The position numbers and the translations under genes were made by a program. Below the pieces are notes generated by a model that saw nothing but the letters and a program-made list of their open reading frames with translations, ran no database searches and had not been told where the DNA came from. From Patescibacteria group bacterium (GTDB lineage: Bacteria > Patescibacteriota > Minisyncoccia > Moranbacterales > GWC2-37-73), in contig JAKLIP010000001.1 of assembly GCA_022709545.1 (NCBI GenBank), positions 310,001-374,000 on the forward strand: DNA of 64,000 nucleotides. The letters are read 5' to 3'. Of the stretch, positions 7,715-16,145 are shown one piece after another. The stretch's first letter is position 1; the number at the start of each line of letters is the position of its first letter.

Positions 7715-7743
7715 ATGATAGCACGTCGCCCCGGATTTGTCAA
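7715..7743 (-). promoter_or_regulatory. extended -10 promoter of the isochorismatase-like gene
   Basis: On the minus strand, TTGACA (7738-7743), 17 nt ending in TGC, TATCAT (7715-7720). The leader is about 70 nt. Confidence 0.75.
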
Positions 7744-7744
7744 T

Positions 7745-7787
7745 AAAAAAACTGCCGTTAAAAATTTTTTCCGACCGGCAGTTTTTA
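7745..7787 (-). terminator. intrinsic terminator of the 7785-8045 gene
   Basis: ACTGCCG / CGGCAGT stem (7751-7757 with 7776-7782), T-run on both sides, so possibly bidirectional. Loop is long (18 nt). Confidence 0.7.
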
Positions 7788-8045
7788 GGTTTGTTTTTCT
7801 TCCAAGGGAAGAAATTTGTATGTTTCGGGACCTATTTTTTTCATCCGCTGGATAATAGTTTCTTTTCCTTTCATTATGAAATAAATCTCGCAATCTATAT
7901 CCAGCCCGTTCACTGCTATAAAGCCGCCGATGTCTCCCAGGCTTCCGGGAAATACGTAGGCGTCATAAACAGTGACTTCCTCCCACTCCCCGTTTTTCTT
8001 CAGGAATTTTCCTTCAGAATTTTTTATTGCAAATCCTTTTGCCAC
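7785..8045 (-). CDS. small protein of unknown function
   Basis: 86 aa from a GTG start at 8043-8045, chosen because AAAGGAGG lies 10 nt upstream (8056-8063); a TTG at 8069 is in frame but the Shine-Dalgarno lies inside that extension. Acidic, soluble, beta-rich (GEWEEVTVYDAYVFPGSLGDIGGFIAVNG, CEIYFIMKGKETIIQRM). No family recognised. It has its own promoter and terminator; the promoter is divergent from that of the 8169 gene. Confidence 0.6.
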   Translation of the reverse strand: MAKGFAIKNSEGKFLKKNGEWEEVTVYDAYVFPGSLGDIGGFIAVNGLDIDCEIYFIMKGKETIIQRMKKIGPETYKFLPLEEKQT

Positions 8046-8092
8046 TGTTCCATCGCCTCCTTTCCCCAAGCGGCATCTTTAAACAACACCTT

Positions 8093-8121
8093 AAGATGGC
8101 ATATTTTTGAGAAAATGTCAA
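8093..8121 (-). promoter_or_regulatory. promoter of the 7785-8045 gene
   Basis: On the minus strand, TTGACA (8116-8121), 17 nt ending in TGC, weak -10 CATCTT (8093-8098). Confidence 0.55.
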
Positions 8122-8134
8122 TGCCAATCCTCTT

Positions 8135-8162
8135 TTGAAAAAGAAGCGAATGCTGGTACAAT
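8135..8162 (+). promoter_or_regulatory. promoter giving a leaderless mRNA
   Basis: TTGAAA (8135-8140), 16 nt ending in TGG, TACAAT (8157-8162). The ATG at 8169 is exactly seven bases past the -10, i.e. at the expected +1. Confidence 0.65.
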
Positions 8163-8168
8163 TAAAGC

Positions 8169-8441
8169 ATGCCATCAAAAAACAGTTTTCAATCTTTTTC
8201 CGAATTAATGAACAAGAGAGCAGCCAAAAAGCCGCCAGCTTTTGAGTGGCAGGACCTGGCTCTAAGAGTTATCAAGGAACTAGGCATCCCCGGCAACAAG
8301 CGGAGTTCTGTTTTTCAGATATGCAAAAAATACAAAAAAACAATTGTAGAAAAAGCCATGAGTGACACCAAAGAACTCTGCAAGACAGGTGAAAAATGGC
8401 GCTATTTCTTCAAGGTTATAAATGAGAAATTAAAAAAATAG
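8169..8441 (+). CDS. small basic protein of unknown function
   Basis: 90 aa, Lys-rich and helical, no membrane segment. The middle (FEWQDLALRVIKELGIPGNKRSSVFQICKKYKKTIVEKAMSDT is the region at residues 25-67) reads as consecutive helices with a Gly/Pro turn, like a small nucleic-acid- or protein-binding helical domain; this is only an impression. No Shine-Dalgarno: the -10 box sits 6 nt from the ATG, so the mRNA is predicted to be leaderless. No family assigned. Confidence 0.55.
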   Translation: MPSKNSFQSFSELMNKRAAKKPPAFEWQDLALRVIKELGIPGNKRSSVFQICKKYKKTIVEKAMSDTKELCKTGEKWRYFFKVINEKLKK

Positions 8442-8453
8442 CTTAGATAAAAA

Positions 8454-8481
8454 TTGACTATTTTATTGTTTTTGTTATGCT
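8454..8481 (+). promoter_or_regulatory. extended -10 promoter
   Basis: TTGACT (8454-8459), 16 nt ending in TGT, TATGCT (8476-8481), driving the gene at 8542. Confidence 0.65.
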
Positions 8482-8541
8482 GATCCAATGCTAATTTGAG
8501 CATTAAATGTTCTTAAATAATACAACAAACGGGAGGTAAAT

Positions 8542-8943
8542 ATGGAAAAGATAAAGTTATATCTTATTCAGGGTTTATTTTTTTCATTTGATTGCAGTTT
8601 TTCATTTAAAAATGATTTTTCAGATCAAATGTGTATCGTTGTCCGGGAAGGCATATTCCCATTTATGTTCGCTGGTATGTTTTTTCCTGGCCCTAAAGGA
8701 AATTTAATCGGAGGAATGTCAGATCATTATGGAGAATCTACTCTTGATAAAGTAGTCCTCTCCAAAGATAAATTATCTTTTACAAAGAAATACGAACACC
8801 GGGATGATCTGATTGATTATTCTTTCAAGCGCAAAGGTAATTTATGGGTCGGAAAGTATTCAGGCATCAAAACTGGCGATGGCAGTTCAAATTGCATGAT
8901 CACCAAAGCGCCGGAGTCACTTTTTCTGCCCAAAAAAAAGTAG
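8542..8943 (+). CDS. protein of unknown function
   Basis: 133 aa. Strong Shine-Dalgarno CGGGAGG before ATG, own promoter and strong terminator, so the gene is real and monocistronic. The N-terminus is hydrophobic but not a classical signal. The body is beta-rich (MCIVVREGIFPFMFAGMFFPG, LDKVVLSKDKLSFTKKY, LWVGKYSG), suggesting a small beta-sandwich or barrel. Four Cys-free stretches and two scattered Cys give no metal motif. No family recognised. Confidence 0.55.
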   Translation: MEKIKLYLIQGLFFSFDCSFSFKNDFSDQMCIVVREGIFPFMFAGMFFPGPKGNLIGGMSDHYGESTLDKVVLSKDKLSFTKKYEHRDDLIDYSFKRKGNLWVGKYSGIKTGDGSSNCMITKAPESLFLPKKK

Positions 8944-8958
8944 TGTTGTTGTTTTTCA

Positions 8959-8996
8959 ATCCTCATGCGGTAAATCATATCGCATGAGGATTTTTT
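8959..8996 (+). terminator. intrinsic terminator
   Basis: CCTCATGCG / CGCATGAGG stem (8961-8969 with 8981-8989), then ATTTTTT. Confidence 0.85.
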
Positions 8997-9057
8997 ATCT
9001 CAAAATAGGCATAACTATGTACAAAAATCGTTTATTTATGATAATATTAAAACAATT

Positions 9058-9540
9058 ATGAATTTAGAAATCAAAAAATATCCGGATCCTATTTTGCTGA
9101 AAAAAGCGGAAAAAATAAAGGACCCTATGGACGAAAAAATCCAAAGGCTCATTTTTGACATGACGGAAACATTGCATTCCAACAATAACGGGATCGGACT
9201 GGCAGCTCCGCAGGTTGGAATAGGTTTGCGTTTGTGCATAATCGAACTGGAAGGCACGCGCTATGTGCTTATCAATCCAAAAATCACAGCTAAATCAAAA
9301 AATAAGGAAACTTGCGAGGAAGGATGCTTGAGCTTTCCGGGAGAGTTTTATCCCGTTGCGCGATTTCATGAAGTTCAGGTCAGATATGATGATGAGAGCG
9401 GAAAGTCTAAAAAAATAAAAGCCCGCGGCTTGCTGGCGAGAGCTTTCCAGCACGAAATAGATCATCTTGACGGAATAGTTTTTATAAACAGGATTAAAAA
9501 ATCTTCAAAAAAATGCCCAATAAAAAAGGAGACAAAGTAA
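9058..9540 (+). CDS. def: peptide deformylase
   Basis: 160 aa. All three deformylase motifs are present: GIGLAAPQVG (45-54), EEGCLS with metal ligand C90, and QHEIDHLDG with ligands H132 and H136 and catalytic E133. It removes the formyl group from the N-terminal Met of new proteins in the cytoplasm. It is followed by fmt, which adds that formyl group to initiator tRNA; the two frames overlap by 28 nt, the usual functional pairing. No Shine-Dalgarno; a TATGAT box (9037-9042) lies 15 nt upstream, so the leader is short. Confidence 0.95.
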   Translation: MNLEIKKYPDPILLKKAEKIKDPMDEKIQRLIFDMTETLHSNNNGIGLAAPQVGIGLRLCIIELEGTRYVLINPKITAKSKNKETCEEGCLSFPGEFYPVARFHEVQVRYDDESGKSKKIKARGLLARAFQHEIDHLDGIVFINRIKKSSKKCPIKKETK

Positions 9541-10502
9541 AACCACATTCAAAAGAAGCAAATCTTTCAGTGGTTTTTATGGGAACTTCTGAATTATCGG
9601 CTGCCATACTTGAATCTCTGATAAAAAAATATCATGTTATTGGCGTCTTCACTAAACCTGACACTAAAGTCGGACGCCAGCATGAAGAAGCTTCTCCTCT
9701 TGTAAAAAAATTGGCAGAAATCCATAAGATTCCTGTTTTTCAGCCAGATAAATTTAATGATGAAGCAATAAGGAAACTTAGAGAATTGAATCCGGAAATG
9801 ACGGTTGTTGCCGCTTATGGAAAAATTATTCCTGAGTCAGCTTTGGACATACCCAAGTTTGGTTTTATAAATGTGCATGCTTCTCTGCTTCCAAAATATC
9901 GTGGACCTTCGCCTGTTCAGAACTCCCTCATTAACGGAGAAACAGAAACGGGCGTTACTATCATGCTGATGGATAAGGGAGTTGATACCGGAGACATCCT
10001 GGCACAGGAAAAAATAGCCATATCTCCTGACGACAACACAAAAACTTTAATGGAAAAATTTTCGCTTTTAGGATCGGATTTGCTTCTGAAAACAATTCCT
10101 CAGTGGACAAAAGGAAAAATCAAACAGCAGCCTCAGGACAACAAAAATGCAACTTCCTGTCAACTCATTGAACGCGAAGATGGACATGTAAATTGGAATG
10201 GGAATGCCAAATCTATTTATAACCGTTATCGCGCGCTTACTCCCTGGCCAGGAATTTTTTCTTATTGGAAAACTGATTCAAAAACTGTCCGCATAAAACT
10301 AATCTCCATTTCTCTTCAGGAAAAGAATGCTTTGGAAAAATACAGGGAGGGAGAAGTTTTCAGAATTGGCAACGATATCGCTGTACAGGCTGCCAGCGGA
10401 ATTATTCTTATCAAAGAAATCCAGCAGGAAGGAAAGAAAAAGATGAAGACCCAGGAATTTGCAAATGGAAAACCCGGTTTTATAGGAAGCATACTTCAAT
10501 AA
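9513..10502 (+). CDS. fmt: methionyl-tRNA formyltransferase
   Basis: 329 aa. N-terminal Rossmann domain (VVFMGTSELSAAILESL), folate-binding and catalytic stretch NVHASLLPKYRGPSPVQ (N120, H122) and MDKGVDTGDI (catalytic Asp D158), then the C-terminal OB-like domain with DGHVNWNGNAKSIYNRYRAL and PWPG. It formylates Met-tRNAfMet with 10-formyl-THF. The ATG lies 28 nt inside def. The stop codon coincides with the left flank of a 126-bp inverted-repeat element (10500-10635). Confidence 0.93.
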   Translation: MPNKKGDKVKPHSKEANLSVVFMGTSELSAAILESLIKKYHVIGVFTKPDTKVGRQHEEASPLVKKLAEIHKIPVFQPDKFNDEAIRKLRELNPEMTVVAAYGKIIPESALDIPKFGFINVHASLLPKYRGPSPVQNSLINGETETGVTIMLMDKGVDTGDILAQEKIAISPDDNTKTLMEKFSLLGSDLLLKTIPQWTKGKIKQQPQDNKNATSCQLIEREDGHVNWNGNAKSIYNRYRALTPWPGIFSYWKTDSKTVRIKLISISLQEKNALEKYREGEVFRIGNDIAVQAASGIILIKEIQQEGKKKMKTQEFANGKPGFIGSILQ

Positions 10503-10635
10503 AACCCCCACACCAATCTGGTACTTTAGCAGATGAATTTTATTAAAATGTATTGCGTTAATTTTTTTAAATAAATAACTGATAGGGATATTTTTTGTGC
10601 TTATGGCACTGTGCCGAATTGGTGTGGGGGTAAAA
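10500..10635. mobile_element. MITE-like inverted-repeat element, or structured RNA
   Basis: Perfect 13-bp inverted repeats CCCCCACACCAAT (10505-10517) and ATTGGTGTGGGGG (10618-10630) bound a 126-bp AT-rich unit. Directly outside each end is TAAAA (10500-10504, 10631-10635), like a 5-bp target-site duplication; the left copy includes the fmt stop codon. An inner hairpin GGCACTGTGCC lies at 10605-10615. No coding capacity. On the minus strand the closing stem is followed by TTTT, so a structured RNA is the main alternative. Confidence 0.5.
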
Positions 10636-10640
10636 TTTAT

Positions 10641-10650
10641 GTGCTATAAT
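10641..10650 (+). promoter_or_regulatory. extended -10 box
   Basis: TGC-TATAAT with no good -35, upstream of the rhodanese gene and just outside the inverted-repeat element. Confidence 0.5.
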
Positions 10651-10677
10651 ATACACAGTGATTTTTAATGTTTTTCT

Positions 10678-11499
10678 ATGATCAACGAAAAAAAAGAAAA
10701 AATTGTCATAACTTTAGGTTTCTTTCTGATTCTTATTGTCATACTTATTACTTTGTTCCGCAGCAATTTATTTGAAAACAAAGACTCTTCAAATGATTTG
10801 AATTTAAGCGGACAAAGCTATTCCAAACCTGACTATCCGACAATTAATGTCAAAGACTTGAACAAAAAAATGCTTCTCTCTAAAGAAGATACTCCCCTTG
10901 TATTGCTCGACGTAAGATCTTTTGATTCTTATGCCAGGGAGCATATCGTAGATTCCATAAACATCACTCCCGATGAGTTTCCTTTGAATTCAAAAATTGA
11001 TTTGCACAAGCAGGTTATTGTCATCGGTGCCGAAGAAAATGACGAAAACATCAAAAAGACGGTTGACGAACTGAAAAAAGAAAATTTCAAAGATTATTTG
11101 GTTTTACTTGGAGGTATGCTTTTATGGAAACAGACCGGAGGAACAACAGTAACCTACGGCGACCCGACCTCATTCGTAGATCAATCTAAGGTTTATTATG
11201 TTGAGCCAGAAAAATTAAATGAGGCTCTCAAGCAGAATGTTCCTATGTTCATTATCGATGTAAGGACGGCTGAGGAATATTCTAAAGGGCATATTCCCGG
11301 AGCAATAAACATCCCCTCTGATGATCTGGAAAAAAGACGCCGGGAAATTAAAGAGAAAAGGGTTGTGGTTGTCGGAATAAGCGAACTTCATGAATTTCAA
11401 TCATCCGTAAAGATGTATGACATGCTTTTGGTTTCTCCTTTTGTCCTGAAAGGTGCAATGCCGAAATGGGAAGAAAAAGGATACCCTATAACTAAATAA
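10678..11499 (+). CDS. membrane-anchored tandem rhodanese-like protein, catalytically inactive
   Basis: 273 aa: an N-terminal anchor (about residues 9-28), a Ser/Asn linker, then two rhodanese-homology domains (about 50-160 and 180-270). Domain landmarks are clear (LLDVRSFDSYAREHIVDSINI and IIDVRTAEEYSKGHIPGAINI; LLGGMLLWKQTGG and LKGAMPKWEEKGYP). In both domains the active-site loop that normally begins with Cys is replaced (VIVIGAEENDENI and VVVVGISELHEF). Sulfur transfer is therefore unlikely; a binding or regulatory role outside the membrane is inferred. No Shine-Dalgarno is visible. A terminator follows. Confidence 0.8.
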   Translation: MINEKKEKIVITLGFFLILIVILITLFRSNLFENKDSSNDLNLSGQSYSKPDYPTINVKDLNKKMLLSKEDTPLVLLDVRSFDSYAREHIVDSINITPDEFPLNSKIDLHKQVIVIGAEENDENIKKTVDELKKENFKDYLVLLGGMLLWKQTGGTTVTYGDPTSFVDQSKVYYVEPEKLNEALKQNVPMFIIDVRTAEEYSKGHIPGAINIPSDDLEKRRREIKEKRVVVVGISELHEFQSSVKMYDMLLVSPFVLKGAMPKWEEKGYPITK

Positions 11500-11522
11500 A
11501 TCTTTTTAAATTTAGAACAAAG

Positions 11523-11553
11523 AAAGTGCTGCCTATGAAGCAGCACTTTTTTA
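11523..11553 (+). terminator. intrinsic terminator, possibly bidirectional
   Basis: AAGTGCTGC / GCAGCACTT stem (11524-11532 with 11540-11548) then T6. It sits between convergent genes. Confidence 0.8.
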
Positions 11554-11584
11554 AAAATCACTGTCTATTTAAATGATGGTTATT

Positions 11585-12883
11585 TTATTTAAGGTTTAAT
11601 TTTTCTTTTAATGTTGTTATCGCTGCCTCTAGTTGAGGGTCTCTGTTATTGTTGTAATCATCATTAGTGAGATTAACTTCTTTATCAGGCATTATCCCAT
11701 GCTCGTTGATCTGCACTCCTTTTGGAGTCAGCCAGCGTCCAACAGTTATTTTTACCGCATTATTTTGAGGCAATTCAATAAATTCTTGCACTGATCCCTT
11801 GCCGAATGATTTTTTGCCCAATATTGTAACATTGTCACGATTGTCTCTTAGTGCCCCAGCTAGAATTTCGGAAGCGCTGGCACTACCTTCATTTATCAGC
11901 ACCACTGTTTCAATTCCGCTGGCCATATCTCCCCCGCTTGTATACATATTTTTCTGATTTTTATCCCTGGTTTCCTCTATAACTACAATCTTGCCTTTTG
12001 GCAAAAGCATACTGGCCAGATCTATGGAAGTATCCAAATATCCGCCAGGATTGTTTCTGAGGTCTATGATAAGCCCGCTAGCTTTCCTGGTCCTGACTTG
12101 CAGAATAGCAGAAGCAAAGCCGCTTAGCGTATCATCTCCGAAACGTGTTATTTCTATGTAAGCAATATTGTTTTCCTTCCAGTCAATCGATACGCTTTTT
12201 ACGTTTATAACATCTCTCTCCACTGTTACATCCCGGGTATCATTTTCTCCTTCACGAAAAATTGTAAGCTTTACTGATGAGCCTTTCGGACCACGTATGC
12301 TATTCACTGCTTCCTCAATCATCATGTCCGCAGAATTTTTGTCGTCAATTTTTATTATTTTGTCTCCGCTGCGAAGCCCAGCCTTTTCTGACGGAGTTCC
12401 CTGGAGTGGTGCAATGATTGTAAGTATGCCATTTTTAATTCCAAGTTCCGCACCTATGCCTTCAAAATTTCCGGTAATATCTTCATTGAACCTTTTGTTT
12501 TCCTCAGCAGTAAAAAATGTCGTATACGGATCATTAGTAGCTTCCATCATTCCCTTAATGGCTCCGTAATATAAATTATTTGCATCCAAGCTTTTCACGT
12601 CAACATATTTATCTTTCAACAAATCCCATACTTTCCAAAAAAGAGAGAAATCAATGGTATTGTTGTTACTTTTTTCCTTATTGGTAAAAACCGTTTTCTG
12701 AAGCTGCAGTGGAATATCTTCGTTTTGGCTTATTTTTCCCCTATTGAATCCTATCCAGAAAAAAACAGTGCAAAACAAAACCAAAATGCCCAGTTGTAAA
12801 TAACTTCGCATCATTTTTTTTCTGTGCTGCTGATATTCTTCCGGAAAATTTTCCTTTATTTTATTGTTATCAATTTCCTGCAT
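11585..12883 (-). CDS. C-terminal processing peptidase (S41, CtpA/Prc-like)
   Basis: 432 aa: cytoplasmic tail, one membrane anchor (about 27-47), an N-terminal S41 helical region, a PDZ domain (GNFEGIGAELGIKNGILTIIAP to about residue 205) and the S41 protease core with the nucleophile in GSASASEILAGALRD and the general-base Lys in KKSFGKGSVQE. It cleaves proteins from the C-terminus outside the membrane. It is the last gene of the minus-strand envelope operon (7-nt gap from the GT2 gene). Confidence 0.92.
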   Translation of the reverse strand: MQEIDNNKIKENFPEEYQQHRKKMMRSYLQLGILVLFCTVFFWIGFNRGKISQNEDIPLQLQKTVFTNKEKSNNNTIDFSLFWKVWDLLKDKYVDVKSLDANNLYYGAIKGMMEATNDPYTTFFTAEENKRFNEDITGNFEGIGAELGIKNGILTIIAPLQGTPSEKAGLRSGDKIIKIDDKNSADMMIEEAVNSIRGPKGSSVKLTIFREGENDTRDVTVERDVINVKSVSIDWKENNIAYIEITRFGDDTLSGFASAILQVRTRKASGLIIDLRNNPGGYLDTSIDLASMLLPKGKIVVIEETRDKNQKNMYTSGGDMASGIETVVLINEGSASASEILAGALRDNRDNVTILGKKSFGKGSVQEFIELPQNNAVKITVGRWLTPKGVQINEHGIMPDKEVNLTNDDYNNNRDPQLEAAITTLKEKLNLK

Positions 12884-12890
12884 AAAAAAT

Positions 12891-13700
12891 TCAATTATGT
12901 TTAGGCAGAGGCTTCCCCCAAAATTTTTTAAAATATTTTATGGCACTGAAAATATGAATCCAGGCATATTTATTGATCAGAAGAGCCTTTATGATTCCGC
13001 CTTTTGCGCTGCTTCTGCCATGATAGTGATGCATTAATGCTAATGGATAATAAATAACTTTATAACCATTCTCCCAAAATCTGCGGCACCAATCAACATC
13101 TTCAAAATACATGAAATAACGCGGATCCATCAGGCCTACTTTTTCAATTGCCTCGCGGGAAATCATAATGGCACTGCCCATTAGCCAATCAACTTCTTTA
13201 GGAGATTTATGGTCATAATCTTTCATTTGAAACCAGTCCAGATGTTTTTTTGCAAAGGAAAAACGCCCCAAAAAACTTCTCCTGTATATTATCGTGATAG
13301 GCTTGTAAAAACGTGAACAAGAAATCTGAAGCGTACCATTGAAGTTCAGCAGTTTTGGTCCGACCATTCCGATTAAGGAATCACTTTTTAAAAAATCTAG
13401 CATTTTTTGGACGGCATCTGATCCGACCACGATGTCACCATTCAGGATCAATATATATTCACCACTGCTGTATTCAATTCCCTTTTTGACGCAAGCCATA
13501 AAACCTATATTTTTTTTGTCGGGAAAAAACTTAACATCTGGAAAGTCCTCACGCATCATCATTTCTGTGTTTTCTTTCGTTTCACTTTCAGCAACAATCA
13601 ATTCATACGTAACGCCAGTTACGCATTTCTTAATTGAATCCAGACATAATCTCAAAAGCTCTGGATTGCCATAGTTAGTAACTATAATAGAAAGCTCCAT
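12891..13700 (-). CDS. glycosyltransferase family 2, rhamnosyltransferase-like
   Basis: 269 aa GT2/GT-A fold: SIIVTNYGNPELLRLCLDSI, nucleotide-sugar binding region with LNGDIVV in the DxD position, and the acceptor-site block WLMGSAIMISREAIEKVGLMDPRYFMYFEDVDWCRRFW, characteristic of WbbL-type enzymes. No membrane domain, so it works at the cytoplasmic face, adding a sugar (often deoxyhexose) to a lipid-linked glycan. The gap to the next gene is 7 nt. Specificity cannot be read. Confidence 0.88.
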   Translation of the reverse strand: MELSIIVTNYGNPELLRLCLDSIKKCVTGVTYELIVAESETKENTEMMMREDFPDVKFFPDKKNIGFMACVKKGIEYSSGEYILILNGDIVVGSDAVQKMLDFLKSDSLIGMVGPKLLNFNGTLQISCSRFYKPITIIYRRSFLGRFSFAKKHLDWFQMKDYDHKSPKEVDWLMGSAIMISREAIEKVGLMDPRYFMYFEDVDWCRRFWENGYKVIYYPLALMHHYHGRSSAKGGIIKALLINKYAWIHIFSAIKYFKKFWGKPLPKHN

Positions 13701-13739
13701 GCAGGAAAGAATTAACAGGAAATTTTAGGTTTTTTAGAC

Positions 13740-14963
13740 TTATTTTGGTTTTATATCCGACTGCTCAGGAAGAGTGAAGATATTTTTAAACATTTCATGA
13801 ATACGATCATAATTATCCCCTATCGGTTGCAAAGTATAACCTCTCTCAGGTGTTTCAGCTGGAACATATAGCAACCCTTCTTGGGAATTCTCAAGAACCC
13901 GCTGAGCTATTTGAGGGCTCTGCATCGTTTTATACAAATCATATAACCTTTTCATTTCCCAGGCCTGCATGTCTGTTTTTACATTATTTCCAAGCGCATC
14001 AAGAATGGCATTTACTTTGCTAAAATCACTTAGCGTGCCAATGCTTGTCACTTTTTTCTGAATTTCTTTAATAATTATCTGCTGCCGTTTGGCTCTTTCG
14101 AAATCACTTGATGTTTCACGTGAACGTACAAAACATAAGGTTTGTTTAGCATTCAAAGTTTGAGTGCCAGCAGGTAATTTAAAATTTCCTCCGCATTCCA
14201 ATGTGCTGGATGGCGCCGTACATAAAGGATAGCTTGCAACTATTCTCTTTTTGTAAGTACGCGATGATTCACTGAAATATGTTACTGTTTTATTTTCATA
14301 TTCTCCCGTTGGAACAGTAAAATAAGAATCACATACATGTGGCTTGTTAAACTGTACGCCTTCCTCAAAAGGCTTATCTAATGTAATTTCTACCCCACCG
14401 ATAGCATCAACCAAATCAACAAAACCTTTGAAATCAATTTTTACAGCATAGTGTATCTGCGAACCCAAAACCTCTTCCAAAACCTTTTCCATTTGAGAAA
14501 GTCCCTGCCCTTTTCCATCTTCTTCCCCATAAGCATGCACAGCATTTATTTTGCTGTAACTCTGTGTTCCGGGATTTTTTACCCACAAATCTCTTGGGAC
14601 CGATACTAGCGCAATTCTATTTGCCTTTGGCTCAATACTGGCAACTATGATCGTATCAGCTAGAGTACCACCAGAAGAATCGTTTTCACCACGCATGCCC
14701 AAGAGAGCAATGTTTATGCGATCTTCTTCTTCGCCCTTCAATGTATCTTTAACCCCAGGAATAGCATGTGCTAGGCTGTCAAAAAATCCTCCACTGCCCT
14801 TAGTCGAAATTTTGCTGAAAGTAAATCCTGTTTTCCAAGCAAAAAAGCCACCTACAAAAACAAACACTGCAATAACAATTAAAAGCGGCGCTAGCCACCT
14901 CTTCTTTTTTTTCTTTAGAGAATTATCCGAATTCTCTTTATAATCTGCATTTTCGTCTATCAT
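13740..14963 (-). CDS. LytR-CpsA-Psr (LCP) family glycopolymer ligase
   Basis: 407 aa: Lys-rich cytoplasmic tail, one membrane anchor (about 24-44), then the LCP domain. Landmarks: INIALLGMRG, DTIIVASIEPKANRIALVSVPRDLWV with the conserved Arg, the KIDFKGFVDLVDAIGGVEITLDKPF stretch, and FVRSRETSSDFERAKRQQIIIKEI with the catalytic Arg cluster. LCP proteins move an undecaprenyl-linked glycopolymer to peptidoglycan or another acceptor outside the membrane. The position beside GTs and a polymerase-like gene suggests it attaches the polymer made by this operon. Confidence 0.92.
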   Translation of the reverse strand: MIDENADYKENSDNSLKKKKKRWLAPLLIVIAVFVFVGGFFAWKTGFTFSKISTKGSGGFFDSLAHAIPGVKDTLKGEEEDRINIALLGMRGENDSSGGTLADTIIVASIEPKANRIALVSVPRDLWVKNPGTQSYSKINAVHAYGEEDGKGQGLSQMEKVLEEVLGSQIHYAVKIDFKGFVDLVDAIGGVEITLDKPFEEGVQFNKPHVCDSYFTVPTGEYENKTVTYFSESSRTYKKRIVASYPLCTAPSSTLECGGNFKLPAGTQTLNAKQTLCFVRSRETSSDFERAKRQQIIIKEIQKKVTSIGTLSDFSKVNAILDALGNNVKTDMQAWEMKRLYDLYKTMQSPQIAQRVLENSQEGLLYVPAETPERGYTLQPIGDNYDRIHEMFKNIFTLPEQSDIKPK

Positions 14964-15004
14964 AATTATGATTTATTTAACTTATTAATTTCTGCTCAAT
15001 TATG

Positions 15005-16144
15005 CTATAAATTCTTATATATTGCAAGTAATTTTTCAGCAGACTTTTTCCAAGAAAAAAAGTTGATCCTTTCAGCGCCCGACTGCATCACCTCTTTTCT
15101 GAGTCTTTCATTAACACAAATACTATACATTACCTGAGAAAAATTATCAAGGGAGCTTGCATTAAAATATTCAGCGCCATCTCCGGCAATTTCCCTTAAG
15201 CTAGGTATATCTGAAGCAGCCACTGGTACTTTTTGGCTCATAGACTCGAGAACTGGGATTCCAAATCCTTCATAAAGTGACGGAAAGACAAAAAGATGAG
15301 CCAATTTATAAACGGATTTTTTGTCTTTTTCCTCAATAAATCCAGGAAAAATAACTTCATTTTTCAGGCCATTTGTTTCTATTGAATTTTCTATTCTCCT
15401 GTCATAATTATGGCCTTGTTTATTGCCGCATATTACTAACTTAAACTCTCCCAGCCTATCCTTAATACGCGCAAAAGCTTCGATTAGTTGCGGAATGTTT
15501 TTTCTAGGTTGTAATGTCCCGATGTATAAAATGAATTTTTCAGGCAAAGCATATTTATTCTTGACCTCTCTTAGTTTTTCTTCAGGAATATCGCCATCTA
15601 AAAATTCATCACTGATGGAATTATAGACATAATCAACTTTACCTGGAGCTATTTTGTAAAATTTTATTATTTCTTCTCTGGTAAATTGCGACACGGCAAT
15701 AATTTTGTCGGCTCTTTTTAGACTTATAGGAATAAGCGTTTTTAAAAAAAACAGATCGGAAAATTTTATGAATTGCGGGAAAAAATTAAAAGAAATATCA
15801 TGGATTGTAGTTATAATTTTTATTTCCCTGGGAACGAACCAAGGAGTAATATATTGCGTATGATAGACGTCCACCGGATTATTTTTTAAATATCTTGGCA
15901 AAACCCAGGCATTCCAAATAAATTTGTTCCCTGCTGATAATGAAACAGTTTTAAAATTATTTTTATTTGCAATTCCTAAATCTTTTTTTATTTCCGATAT
16001 ATTTTTTTCTTCTTTCGTATCTGTAAATAAAAAATATTCATTACTTTCATCAATCAAAGCCAGATTTTTCACCAAATTAAAAATTACCGTTTCATCACCG
16101 GTCCTTTTTTTGCCTATCAGCCTTATATCGATGCCTATTCGCAT
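15005..16144 (-). CDS. glycosyltransferase family 4
   Basis: 379 aa GT-B fold: N-domain from MRIGIDIRLIGKKRTGDETV, linker ADKIIAVSQFTREEII, C-domain ILYIGTLQPRKNIPQLIEAF and the donor-binding EX7E block YEGFGIPVLESMSQKVPVAASDIPSLREIAG. A retaining transferase acting on a lipid-linked acceptor at the cytoplasmic face. Similar in layout to the GT4 at 17726-18895, the two flanking the polymerase-like gene; possibly they build one repeat unit. Confidence 0.92.
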   Translation of the reverse strand: MRIGIDIRLIGKKRTGDETVIFNLVKNLALIDESNEYFLFTDTKEEKNISEIKKDLGIANKNNFKTVSLSAGNKFIWNAWVLPRYLKNNPVDVYHTQYITPWFVPREIKIITTIHDISFNFFPQFIKFSDLFFLKTLIPISLKRADKIIAVSQFTREEIIKFYKIAPGKVDYVYNSISDEFLDGDIPEEKLREVKNKYALPEKFILYIGTLQPRKNIPQLIEAFARIKDRLGEFKLVICGNKQGHNYDRRIENSIETNGLKNEVIFPGFIEEKDKKSVYKLAHLFVFPSLYEGFGIPVLESMSQKVPVAASDIPSLREIAGDGAEYFNASSLDNFSQVMYSICVNERLRKEVMQSGAERINFFSWKKSAEKLLAIYKNL

Positions 16145-16145
16145 A

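Noticed and set aside
7737-8138. A 133-residue plus-strand frame
   Set aside because: It overlaps the 7785-8045 gene antisense, crosses its terminator, and lacks a Shine-Dalgarno.
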